From NCBI GenBank assembly GCA_947627055.1, contig CANQUS010000006.1:1-64000 (forward strand): 64,000 nucleotides of DNA, read 5' to 3'. The position numbers and the translations under genes were made by a program. Each line of letters starts with the position of its first letter. The first letter of the stretch is position 1. Origin of the DNA: an uncultured Clostridia bacterium (GTDB taxonomy: Bacteria; Bacillota; Clostridia; Oscillospirales; Acutalibacteraceae). Below are positions 43,287 to 52,002 of this stretch, in pieces. Under the pieces are notes generated by a model. It made no database searches and was not told the origin of the DNA. It saw only the letters and a program-made list of their open reading frames with translations.

Positions 43287-44156
43287 ATGCTTACACTTGA
43301 AGAAATTAAAAATGTTACATTTCATAAGGCGAGGAACGGCTATCAAACCGAGGATGTTGACGATTTTATCGACGGGGTTATAGAAACGGTTGACAGCATT
43401 TTGCGTGAAAGAGATGACTACCTTAAAAAGCTTGATATTTTTGCAAAAAAGGTAGAAGAATACCGTGCATCTGAGGAAAGTGTGGGCAATGTACTCCTCA
43501 GCGCACAGAGACTGGCGGATGCAAATGTCAAGGATGCCGCTCATAAGGCTGATGTCATTCTCAAGGATGCTAAGGCTAAGGCCGAAGCTATGCTCGGTGA
43601 AGCAAGAGCTAAGTCCGAGACGATGCTTGCAGACGCAAGGCAGCAATCCGATAAGATTATTGCCGACGCATCAGGCAACAGCCGTCGCGCGATAGCCTCC
43701 GGCAATGCCGAGATTGAGAGACAAAAGGAGCTTCTTAAAAAGCTAAATGCGGAGTTCAGGTCTTTTCAGGCGTTTCTTCTCAAAAGATACAGGGTGCAAT
43801 TATCCGCTGTTAAGGATATTACGGATGTCCAGACCTTGCTCAAAACAGATGAGCAAATAGAGAATGAATATCCGACTCCGAAAAAAGACGAGCTGGTTGT
43901 AGAAAATACTTCGGAAGTCAAAAACGAGACTGCGCCGACTCAGGAAAAAGCCGATGATAAAAAGGAGGCCGCCGCTGATGCCGAGCAGGCTGCTCCATTG
44001 ACTGACAACGCAAATGTTATAGAAGATATAAGCAGTTCATCGTCGGTCACGAGAGAACCTCTGACATCATCAGGCGATAGATTCACGGAGGAAAGCGGAG
44101 TTAAGTTTAACGACTTTAAATTCGGCTCTGACTTTGATATTCACAGCAAAAATTGA
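43287..44156 (+). CDS. divIVA: DivIVA-domain cell division protein
   Basis: ATG 43287 follows AAAGGAAAGG. The 289-residue protein begins with the DivIVA lipid-binding motif (LTLEEIKNVTFHKARNGYQTEDVDDFID). A long coiled coil follows (about 40-155) with Ala/Lys/Asp heptads (DAKAKAEAMLGEARAKSETMLADAR), then a Glu/Pro-rich variable tail. DivIVA marks negatively curved membrane at poles and septa. ileS follows after 30 bases. Confidence 0.94.
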   Translation: MLTLEEIKNVTFHKARNGYQTEDVDDFIDGVIETVDSILRERDDYLKKLDIFAKKVEEYRASEESVGNVLLSAQRLADANVKDAAHKADVILKDAKAKAEAMLGEARAKSETMLADARQQSDKIIADASGNSRRAIASGNAEIERQKELLKKLNAEFRSFQAFLLKRYRVQLSAVKDITDVQTLLKTDEQIENEYPTPKKDELVVENTSEVKNETAPTQEKADDKKEAAADAEQAAPLTDNANVIEDISSSSSVTREPLTSSGDRFTEESGVKFNDFKFGSDFDIHSKN

Positions 44157-44186
44157 CAATCTTTCATAAAAGGGAGAGTATTACAG

Positions 44187-46961
44187 ATGGCTCAGGACTT
44201 TAACAGTACACTTAATCTGCCTAAAACGGACTTTCCGATGAGGGCGGGGCTTCCGAAATCAGAACCGGAGCTTTTAAAGCATTGGGAGGATATTTCCGTA
44301 TACGATAAGCTGATGAAGAAAAACGAGGGCAAGCCTCTCTATGTTCTTCATGACGGTCCTCCTTATGCAAACGGCAATATTCACCTTGGAACTGCCCTTA
44401 ACAAGGTTTTAAAGGATATTATCGTCCGTTATAAGAACATGACGGGCTTTCTCGCACCGTATGTTCCCGGTTGGGATACACACGGACTTCCTACGGAGCT
44501 GAAAGCAAGGAAGAAAGCGGGCGTGGGAAATTCCACAACCATAGATGACATCGAGCTGAGAAAGCTGTGCCGTGAGTTTGCGCTCGGATATATTGATGAC
44601 CAGCGCGCGCAGTTCAAGCGCCTCGGCGGCATAGGCGAGTGGAATGATCCGTATATTACGCTTCAGCATGATTTTGAGGCGAAGCAGATAGAAATTTTTT
44701 CGGAAATGGCTTGTAAGGGATATATCTATAAGGGATTAAAGCCTGTTTACTGGTGTCCTGAGTGTGAAACGGCTCTCGCTGAGGCTGAGATAGAGTATGC
44801 GGAGGATCCGTGTCATTCCATATATGTCAAGTTCAAGGTCACTGATGATATGGGCAAGCTAAAGGCTCTTGGAGCAGATCTTGACAAGACGTATTTTGTT
44901 ATCTGGACAACTACGACATGGACTCTGCCCGCCAATGTTGCTATTTGTGTGGGTCCGCGTTATAACTATGCCTTGATCAAGAGCGGCGACGAGTATTTTG
45001 TTATGGCGGAGGAGCTTTTCGCCTCCGCGTTTGAGGACGCGGGCATAACCGATTATGAGGTGGTCGGTACTATTCTCGGTTCGGAGCTTGAGTATATGAA
45101 AACGGCTCATCCGTTTATCGACAGAGAGTCACTCGTTATAGTTGGCGACCATGTTACTCTTGAAAGCGGTACGGGATGCGTCCATACCGCGCCCGGTCAC
45201 GGTCTTGACGACTATGAGGTTTGCAGAAATTATCCTGACATTCCGATAGTTGTTCCTGTTGACGCTCACGGCAAGCTGACAGAGGAGGCGGGTCAGTTTG
45301 CAGGTCTTACGACAGATGAAGCAAACAAACCTATTGCACTTTACCTTGAGAAAATCGGTGCGCTTTTTGCACTAAAGAAAATAATTCACCAATATCCGCA
45401 TTGTTGGAGATGCAAGAAGCCTGTGCTTTTCCGTGCGACGGAGCAGTGGTTCTGTTCCGTCGAGGACTTTAAGGACGAAGCGGTCAACGCGATTAAGGGC
45501 GTTAAGTGGATACCCAACTGGGGCGAGGACAGAATAATCAATATGGTTCGCGACCGTAAGGACTGGTGTATTTCAAGACAGAGAAAATGGGGCGTACCTA
45601 TCCCGATTTTCTTCTGCAAGGATTGCGGTGAACCTTATATAAACAAGGAAGCGATGATGGCTGTATCCGAACTGTTCAGACAGGAGGGCTCCGACGCTTG
45701 GTATAAAAAGTCTGCAGACGAGATTCTTCCTGACGATACAAAATGTCCTAAGTGCGGATGTACCGATTTTGATAAGGAAAAGGACATAATGGACGTATGG
45801 TTCGATTCCGGCGTTACTCATGCGGCTGTCTGCGGTCAGAGGGAAAATCTCAGAAGACCCGCAGATCTTTACCTCGAAGGCGCGGATCAGTACAGAGGCT
45901 GGTTTCAATCCTCACTGCTTACATCTGTCGCTACTACGGGTGAAGCACCGTATAAGGCAGTTGTTACCCATGGCTGGGTTGTTGACGGCGAAGGCAGGAA
46001 AATGTCAAAATCCCTCGGAAATGGCATAGATCCTGATGAGATCGTTAATCAGTACGGCGCGGATATTCTCAGACTTTGGGTTGCGTCCTCTGACTATCAT
46101 GCAGATATAAGAATTTCAAAGGAAATTTTGAAACAGCTTTCCGAAGCGTATAGAAAAATAAGGAATACTGCGAGATATATCCTCGGAAATATCAGCGACT
46201 TTGATCCCGATACAGATGCGGTTCCTCTTGATAGGCTTCTGCCAATAGACAAGTGGGCGCTTATGAAGCTTGACGAACTTAACGATAAGGTTCGCGAGGG
46301 ATATGAAACGTTTGAATTTCATCAGGTGTTCCATGCTGTGCACAATTTCTGCGTTGTAGATATGAGTAACTTCTATTTTGACGTTCTCAAGGACAGACTT
46401 TATACTGAGAAAAAGGACGGTGAGCTTCGCCGCGCTGCTCAGACAGCCATATATATGATACTTGATGCTATGACGAGAATGATAGCGCCTATCCTTGCTT
46501 TCACATCAGATGAGATATGGAAATATATGAAGCATTCAAGCGGCGACGATGCAGAGAATGTTGTATTTAACCCGATGCCTGAAAAGACAGGCGTCAACGC
46601 TGATGGGGAATTTGAAGCCAAATGGGATAAGATCCATGAAACAAGAGATTCCGTAAAAAAGGCTATTGAGGTTGCAGTCAAGGCAAAGGATATCCGTTCA
46701 TCACTTGAGGCTAAAATCACGCTTAAATGCACAGGCGGGCTATATGATTTTCTGAAGTCAGTTGAAAACGAGCTTACGGCCGCATATATTGTTTCAGAGC
46801 TTGAGATAATAAATGATGAGAATGCGCCGGAGCTTGAGGTAGAGGTGACTCATGCGTCAGGTGAGAAGTGCGAGCGCTGCTGGTGCTTCAGCGTTACTGT
46901 CGGCAAAAATCCTAAGTATATAAGTCTTTGTGACCGCTGTTCTAAGGTCTTGAGTGAGTAA
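44187..46961 (+). CDS. ileS: Isoleucyl-tRNA synthetase
   Basis: It charges tRNA-Ile. ATG 44187 follows AAAGGGAG. The 924-residue enzyme has the class I signature as HLGT (PPYANGNIHLGTALNK) in place of HxGH, an editing domain with TTTWTLPANVA, KMSKS in GRKMSKSLGN near residue 605, and a C-terminal zinc knuckle (CERCW...CDRC). Many Firmicutes ileS genes carry a T-box leader; the 30-base gap here has none, so it is either read through from divIVA or controlled upstream. Next is lspA. Confidence 0.96.
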   Translation: MAQDFNSTLNLPKTDFPMRAGLPKSEPELLKHWEDISVYDKLMKKNEGKPLYVLHDGPPYANGNIHLGTALNKVLKDIIVRYKNMTGFLAPYVPGWDTHGLPTELKARKKAGVGNSTTIDDIELRKLCREFALGYIDDQRAQFKRLGGIGEWNDPYITLQHDFEAKQIEIFSEMACKGYIYKGLKPVYWCPECETALAEAEIEYAEDPCHSIYVKFKVTDDMGKLKALGADLDKTYFVIWTTTTWTLPANVAICVGPRYNYALIKSGDEYFVMAEELFASAFEDAGITDYEVVGTILGSELEYMKTAHPFIDRESLVIVGDHVTLESGTGCVHTAPGHGLDDYEVCRNYPDIPIVVPVDAHGKLTEEAGQFAGLTTDEANKPIALYLEKIGALFALKKIIHQYPHCWRCKKPVLFRATEQWFCSVEDFKDEAVNAIKGVKWIPNWGEDRIINMVRDRKDWCISRQRKWGVPIPIFFCKDCGEPYINKEAMMAVSELFRQEGSDAWYKKSADEILPDDTKCPKCGCTDFDKEKDIMDVWFDSGVTHAAVCGQRENLRRPADLYLEGADQYRGWFQSSLLTSVATTGEAPYKAVVTHGWVVDGEGRKMSKSLGNGIDPDEIVNQYGADILRLWVASSDYHADIRISKEILKQLSEAYRKIRNTARYILGNISDFDPDTDAVPLDRLLPIDKWALMKLDELNDKVREGYETFEFHQVFHAVHNFCVVDMSNFYFDVLKDRLYTEKKDGELRRAAQTAIYMILDAMTRMIAPILAFTSDEIWKYMKHSSGDDAENVVFNPMPEKTGVNADGEFEAKWDKIHETRDSVKKAIEVAVKAKDIRSSLEAKITLKCTGGLYDFLKSVENELTAAYIVSELEIINDENAPELEVEVTHASGEKCERCWCFSVTVGKNPKYISLCDRCSKVLSE

Positions 46962-47076
46962 TGCTCGCATGAAGCTGCGTTGATTTAAACGAGCGTTTTT
47001 GGCTTTTTCGGATTTTCGCCCTATCCCGTTTAGGGAGGGGCGAAATTTTCATTATAACCCGAAAGGTGGAGTTGAT

Positions 47077-47556
47077 TTGACAGCAATAATCACAGCATTA
47101 TTATCAGTGGTCATAGTTGTTGCCGATCAGGTTATTAAGTATTTTGTGGTCGAAAATTTGCAGGGAATCGACAGCATACCTTTTATAGGAAACCTGCTGA
47201 CGCTGACATATGTTGAAAACCGCGGTGCGGCATTTGGCATGATGCAAAATATGAGCTGGCTTTTCGCAATTATCACGGTTTTGATGATAGCTTTGTTCTT
47301 CTTCATAATAATCAAGAAAAAAATCACAAGTAAGTTCTTTGCCTTATCCACTGTTTTGATAGTCGGCGGGGGATTGGGAAACCTTATTGACAGGATATTT
47401 CGCGGTTTTGTAGTTGATTACCTGCAGCTTTCGTTTTTTCCGTATGTCTGTAATCTTGCTGACTACTGTATTACTATCGGAGCATTTATGCTGATAATAT
47501 TCGTTTTGTTTTTCTATGGCAAGGGCGAAAAGAAGACCGCAAAAGGTAATTCATAA
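47077..47556 (+). CDS. lspA: Prolipoprotein signal peptidase (signal peptidase II)
   Basis: It cleaves lipoprotein signal peptides in the membrane. Start: TTG 47077 behind GGTGGAG gives 160 residues, the usual size; starting at 46999 would add 26 residues outside the family. Four spans are visible. Catalytic Asps are in LIDRIFRGFVVDYL and NLADYC, and NRGAAFG is conserved. The stop overlaps the next start (TAATG). A lipoprotein substrate is encoded at 62960. Confidence 0.93.
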   Translation: MTAIITALLSVVIVVADQVIKYFVVENLQGIDSIPFIGNLLTLTYVENRGAAFGMMQNMSWLFAIITVLMIALFFFIIIKKKITSKFFALSTVLIVGGGLGNLIDRIFRGFVVDYLQLSFFPYVCNLADYCITIGAFMLIIFVLFFYGKGEKKTAKGNS

Positions 47557-48470
47557 TGATGAAAGAAATATTGTTTATTGCGACGAACGTCGATGATGGT
47601 AAAAGGCTCGATAAGTTTATTTCTGATAACACCGAGGCTTCACGTTCTCTTGCTCAGCAGAGCATTGAGCAGGGCAGGATCAAGGTAAACGGTGAGCGCG
47701 TATTGAAAAGCTGCAAGCTTCATAGCGGTGACGAAATAAGCTATATCCCGACAGAGCCTCAACCCTTAGAGATATCGCCGCAGGATATTCCACTCGATAT
47801 ACGGTATGAGGACGACGACCTGCTCGTTGTTAATAAGCCCAAGGGTATGGTGGTACACCCTGCGCCGGGAAACAGCGACGGCACACTTGTGAATGCCCTG
47901 CTTGCGTATTGCGGGGATTCGCTTTCGGGAATAAACGGTGTACTGCGCCCCGGTATCGTTCACAGGATAGACAAGGATACAAGCGGACTGCTTATCGTTG
48001 CAAAGAATGATTGTGCCCATAGAGGTCTTGCGGAACAAATCAAGGATCACAGCTTCACACGAAAATACCAGGCGGTCGTTTACGGTAATATAAAAGTGGA
48101 TAGCTTTACAGTAGATATGCCTATAGGACGTCACCCAAAGGATAGAAAAAAAATGGCGGTTACTGCGAAGAATAGTAAAAATGCGGTAACTCATGTAAAG
48201 GTCATTGAAAGGTATAACGGCTTTACGCACGTTGAGCTTATGCTTGAAACGGGACGAACGCATCAGATTCGTGTTCATATGGCACATATAGGACACCATG
48301 TTGCCGGGGACACAGTCTACGGTTCGCCCAAAAATGTAGTAAAATCACTCTGCGGACAATGCCTCCACGCATACTATATTAGCTTTAAGCATCCGAGGGA
48401 CGGTAGAACTATCACCGTTGAAACGGAATTGCCGGACTATTTTATTAGATTCTTATCATCTATTAAATAG
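47556..48470 (+). CDS. RluD-family pseudouridine synthase
   Basis: It converts uridine to pseudouridine in large-subunit rRNA. ATG 47556 overlaps the lspA stop. The 304-residue protein has an N-terminal S4 domain (RLDKFISDN...QGRIKVNG) and a synthase core with the catalytic Asp in HRIDKDTSGLLIVAK near residue 139 and GRTHQIRVHMAHIGH. The lspA-rluD pairing is common in Firmicutes. The exact target uridines are not evident from sequence. Confidence 0.92.
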   Translation: MMKEILFIATNVDDGKRLDKFISDNTEASRSLAQQSIEQGRIKVNGERVLKSCKLHSGDEISYIPTEPQPLEISPQDIPLDIRYEDDDLLVVNKPKGMVVHPAPGNSDGTLVNALLAYCGDSLSGINGVLRPGIVHRIDKDTSGLLIVAKNDCAHRGLAEQIKDHSFTRKYQAVVYGNIKVDSFTVDMPIGRHPKDRKKMAVTAKNSKNAVTHVKVIERYNGFTHVELMLETGRTHQIRVHMAHIGHHVAGDTVYGSPKNVVKSLCGQCLHAYYISFKHPRDGRTITVETELPDYFIRFLSSIK

Positions 48471-48539
48471 CTGTTATTTATACGTGATTATCGATTTGTA
48501 AAATTTGTAATTTAATTGTAACTTTTTTTACGAATTTAC

Positions 48540-48568
48540 TTGAAACGGTAAAGAAATTGTAGTATAAT
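48540..48568 (+). promoter_or_regulatory. Promoter of the secreted GH24 gene
   Basis: TTGAAA (48540-48545) and TATAAT (48563-48568) are separated by exactly 17 bases, 33 bases before the start codon. Confidence 0.8.
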
Positions 48569-48600
48569 GAAACTGAAAAAATTACTTGGGGTGGTTTCAT

Positions 48601-51228
48601 ATGAGAGGGAGACGTTTTATAGCGCAAGAAAACGCTATAAATCCGCAATTCAGATTGAGAACTAGGATTATCTCAGTTTTTTGTGCGTTTATGCTTATTG
48701 CTCTTGTTGCTGTGGCTGCTGTTCCCAATGCAAACGCTGACACTTATGTGCTGGCTACGTCAACCACATATCTGAATGTAAGAAGCGGACCGTCGACCTC
48801 GACAAGTGTAATTACTACGATCGATCCTGACACAGAGGTCACAGTTATCGGTGGCAGAACCGATGAGTGGGTTCATGTCCGACTTTCAGACGGGAGAACG
48901 GGATACTGCTTTTCAGAGTATCTGGATATAGACGCTGTTACAATTAAGCTGTGGCCTGAAGAAAGATTTCTTGCCATAGGCGGCACAAGACATCTTACAG
49001 TTACTGCGACTTGCCCGGCAAGTAAAATCTCATGGAAAAGCTCCAACAGCAGCGTTTTGACTGTGAGCAGCGACGGCACACTGAAAGGATTAAAAGCAGG
49101 CGTTGCGACAGTTACCGCTACGAATACAGTTACCGGCGCAAGCGCTACATCCGTTATAACAGTAAAAAAACCGGATTACAGCAAGCTCTATATAGATAAT
49201 CCGCCTTCATCCATAGTAATAGGAAAGTCTGTTCATCTGAACTTCTACACCTCTACGAAAAAGGGCGGTATATACTATTCCTCTTTGGATACGTCTATTG
49301 CAACAATTTCCAAATCCGGAGTAGTAACGGGCAAAAAGGTCGGAACGGTCAAAATTCGTGCATGCGACAGTACCGGTTCAATTTCAAAAACAATTTCTAT
49401 CAAGGTAGTAAAGCCGGTTGCAACCAAGGCAACACTTTCTCCGACATCGACCAAGCTCGCTGTTAATGCATCAAAGACTCTTACATCAACCGTTACACCT
49501 TCAGCGGCTGATCTGAAATTAGTTTCTTCCAATACAAATATAGTTAAGGTTCAGCAGTCAGGTGTATATTCAGGTGTAAGCGAGGGTAAGGCTACTATAT
49601 CCGCCGTCAACTCGAAGGGCGACGCTCTCGCAACATTGAACATAACCGTGAAATATCCCGACTATGATTCAATAACATTGGAAAACGCTCCGTCAACACT
49701 TGTTGTAGGAAAAAGCATCCAGATTGGTGCGAAGGCATCAATAAGCGGCGGTAAGGTATATCATAGATCGAGCGACACATCAGTTGCTACAATATCTGCT
49801 GATGGCGTCGTAAAGGCTATTAAAACCGGAACTGCAAGAATATATTCCTATGATGACACGGGCGCTGTTTACAACAACTTTAATCTGACGGTTGTAAGTG
49901 ATACTAAGATCAGTCTTTCACAAATTACTGGAAGCATCTCACGAGGCGGCAGTCTTAAGCTGACAGCAAATGTTACTCCTTCAAACTCTGCTGTGACATG
50001 GAGTTCAAGCAATGAATCCGTCGCATCGGTAAGAAAAGGTGTGGTAAGCGGTCTTAAAGCTGGCTCGGCTATAATTACAGCAAAGACCTCTTCAGGAAAG
50101 TCGGCAACCTGCAAGGTCACTGTTAATGATGTTTATTCTAACGGAAAAATTTCTCTCAATCAGTATTCCGCAACAGTAAACAGAACGAGGACGCTGTATC
50201 TCGAGGGATATGCTTCAGGCAATATCTCATGGTCGAGCAGTGATAATTCTATTGCAACCGTAAGCGACGGATTTGTTGCAACGAAGGAAGTCGGCAAGGT
50301 CGCTATTACTGCCAAGGATTCCTCAGGGAATAAGGCAGTCTGTGTTGTTACTGTCAATCCTGCAACGCCGTTGAAATTTGCATATACTAATCCAAATTCC
50401 GCTACATTAAACTCAACGGTCACATTTGTTGCTATTACAGACAAAAAACGTACAAAGGTTAAATTTGAGGTCGATATTGACGGAAAGAAAACTGTCGTAA
50501 ACGCGACATCAAAGACTGCTGACGGCGACGACTACATTTGGAAAGGCACCATGAAAGCTGCTAAGTCGGGTACATTTAACTATGCGGCGTATGCTTATTA
50601 CGAAAATAAGTGGAGTACATGCAGTGATGTTAAGGGTACGTTATATGTATCAAGCGTCAAGAACAAGAGCAGTACAGCAGTGCAAACGCTGAGAGCAAGT
50701 AACGAGCTTATTTCCTTTATAGCCGAGAAAGAGGGCTTCCTGTCCCACTATGAACGTGACCAGATGGCATATGATCCTGTTCCGACGGTAGGATATGGCA
50801 TTGTCGTTTATCCGGGAGAAATATTCTATAATTCTCTTACAAAGAATGAAGCATATGCGTGGCTTGTGCGTGAGGTAAACAGTGGAGCGTACACGAGTGC
50901 TGTCAATAGATTTTCAAAAAACAACAACATTAAAATCAATCAGTATCAGTTTGACGCATTGGTAAGCTTCTCGTATAATCTCGGAACAGGCTGGACGTAT
51001 GGAGGCTGGGACATATACAACTTATTAGTATCGTACAATGATTTGAATTATGTCAATCAGACTAAGCTCGTGAATACATTTGCCGAATATCATCATGCTG
51101 GAGGCCAGTTGTATTGGGGTCTGTATTACAGACGAATTGATGAGGCAGAAATGTTCCTAAAAGGAGATTATACATCTGACGGAAGCAGAAACAAATATGG
51201 CTTTAATATCAGTACCTGCTGCGTTTGA
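48601..51228 (+). CDS. Secreted cell-wall hydrolase: SH3, Ig-like repeats, GH24 lysozyme
   Basis: ATG 48601 follows GGGGTGG. The 875-residue product has a signal peptide of about 47 residues ending ANADT, and one bacterial SH3 domain (about 50-110; TTYLNVRSGPSTSTSVI). Six Big_2-type Ig-like domains follow (about 115-590), plus one further beta domain. The C-terminal GH24 (phage-lysozyme type) domain has candidate triad Glu711, Asp720 and Thr729 (EKEGF, ERDQ, PTVGYG) and ALVSFSYNLG. It should cut the glycan strand of peptidoglycan. No phage genes or holin are near, so this is a host enzyme or a domesticated endolysin for wall remodelling or competition. It has its own promoter. Confidence 0.9.
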   Translation: MRGRRFIAQENAINPQFRLRTRIISVFCAFMLIALVAVAAVPNANADTYVLATSTTYLNVRSGPSTSTSVITTIDPDTEVTVIGGRTDEWVHVRLSDGRTGYCFSEYLDIDAVTIKLWPEERFLAIGGTRHLTVTATCPASKISWKSSNSSVLTVSSDGTLKGLKAGVATVTATNTVTGASATSVITVKKPDYSKLYIDNPPSSIVIGKSVHLNFYTSTKKGGIYYSSLDTSIATISKSGVVTGKKVGTVKIRACDSTGSISKTISIKVVKPVATKATLSPTSTKLAVNASKTLTSTVTPSAADLKLVSSNTNIVKVQQSGVYSGVSEGKATISAVNSKGDALATLNITVKYPDYDSITLENAPSTLVVGKSIQIGAKASISGGKVYHRSSDTSVATISADGVVKAIKTGTARIYSYDDTGAVYNNFNLTVVSDTKISLSQITGSISRGGSLKLTANVTPSNSAVTWSSSNESVASVRKGVVSGLKAGSAIITAKTSSGKSATCKVTVNDVYSNGKISLNQYSATVNRTRTLYLEGYASGNISWSSSDNSIATVSDGFVATKEVGKVAITAKDSSGNKAVCVVTVNPATPLKFAYTNPNSATLNSTVTFVAITDKKRTKVKFEVDIDGKKTVVNATSKTADGDDYIWKGTMKAAKSGTFNYAAYAYYENKWSTCSDVKGTLYVSSVKNKSSTAVQTLRASNELISFIAEKEGFLSHYERDQMAYDPVPTVGYGIVVYPGEIFYNSLTKNEAYAWLVREVNSGAYTSAVNRFSKNNNIKINQYQFDALVSFSYNLGTGWTYGGWDIYNLLVSYNDLNYVNQTKLVNTFAEYHHAGGQLYWGLYYRRIDEAEMFLKGDYTSDGSRNKYGFNISTCCV

Positions 51229-51284
51229 TAAAACACATACAAAAATAGATCGTATAATAAATGTTGGGTAACAAAGTCGAGTTT

Positions 51285-51412
51285 GCAAATAAAAAAGTAG
51301 AGCATATTTGACTAAAATCCGTTAAAATGGAAATGAACAATATAACCATGTAACTGAACACAAATATGCTCTGCACTGATTTTACAGAATAAGGCTCTTT
51401 GTCAATAGTTGG
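51285..51412 (+). repeat. ISL3-linked repeat, copy next to the transposase remnant
   Basis: It runs from AAAAAAGTAGAGCATATTTG to GGCTCTTTGTCAATAGTTGG (51393-51412). The last block is a typical ISL3-type end reading into the transposase remnant. AGAGCATATTTG and CAAATATGCTCT are inverted repeats about 70 bases apart. The same unit is found inverted at 27029-27190. Confidence 0.65.
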
Positions 51413-51482
51413 GTAAAGAGAAAAATGGAAATCCACACGCAGGCAGTCGCAGGAATGTGATTGCCTGCTTTTTATTCAGTTG

Positions 51483-51817
51483 TCAGCATGAAAACATATG
51501 TAAAATGCGATTTCTGAGGCGTCTGAAATTTCGGCAGATGTAAGCATTTCTTTTTAAAACCTTTATTTTGTTGCTGCAGCCTTCTGTAAATCCTATGTGC
51601 GTGTATAAATTATTAACAATGCCTTTGTACTGATTCCAGCATAGCAATGGCACATTCCTCAAGCTGTGGCGATTCCGCAGTCTTTCGAGTTTTCTATCCA
51701 TTTACGCATAGCTTTTTGCGTCGTTTCTCTGTCTTTGATCAACAGTATTTTTAAAAATTCCTCCTTGAGCGTGTCAAATCGTTTGATCAATAAGGATTTA
51801 GACCTTTTAAAGTATGT
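51483..51817 (-). pseudogene. ISL3-family transposase remnant (C-terminal part, frameshifted)
   Basis: On the minus strand, 51817-51662 reads TYFKRSKSLLIKRFDTLKEE...KWIENSKDCGIATA and then stops at TGA 51661-51659. A second frame continues to 51483 with NLYTHIGFTEGCSNKIKV and NAYICRNFRRLRNRILH. Both pieces are characteristic of the C-terminal third of ISL3 DDE transposases. At least one frameshift separates them and the catalytic core is gone, so the element is dead. An ISL3-like end lies at 51393. This is the only transposase fragment of that family in the window. Confidence 0.8.
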
Positions 51818-51893
51818 TCAAAGTTTGGGACTCAGCTCTTATTTTGCTCTTCTTTTCGGACTTGCTATAAAGCCAATTATTGATTAAGAAGCC

Positions 51894-51932
51894 AAAAACC
51901 TTTCTGTAAAAATAACTTGCAGAAAGGTTTTT
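51894..51932 (+). terminator. Strong 13-bp terminator hairpin without an intact gene
   Basis: AAAAACCTTTCTG pairs perfectly with CAGAAAGGTTTTT. A plus-strand frame ends 6 bases upstream (stop at 51885-51887, tail FGLAIKPIID). It may be the tail of a gene cut by the ISL3 insertion, with its terminator left behind. Confidence 0.6.
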
Positions 51933-51962
51933 GCTGTAGTATAGAAAAATGGTTTTAATTAA

Positions 51963-51995
51963 AAGCACCGTAAACTGCTATTGCTTACGGTGCTT
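51963..51995 (-). terminator. Terminator of the acyl-CoA synthetase gene
   Basis: AAGCACCGTAA and TTACGGTGCTT form an 11-bp stem; on the minus strand it is followed by TTAATTAAAA. It lies 7 bases beyond the minus-strand stop codon. Confidence 0.8.
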
Positions 51996-52002
51996 GTTTT
52001 GT

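Noticed and set aside
44157..44186. T-box riboswitch before ileS
   Set aside because: Only 30 bases separate divIVA and ileS, and no specifier stem or TGGTACC-type block is seen there or in the operon leader.
48601..51228. GH24 gene as evidence of a prophage
   Set aside because: No holin, tail, capsid, terminase or integrase genes occur nearby, and the protein has a signal peptide and Ig-like scaffold.
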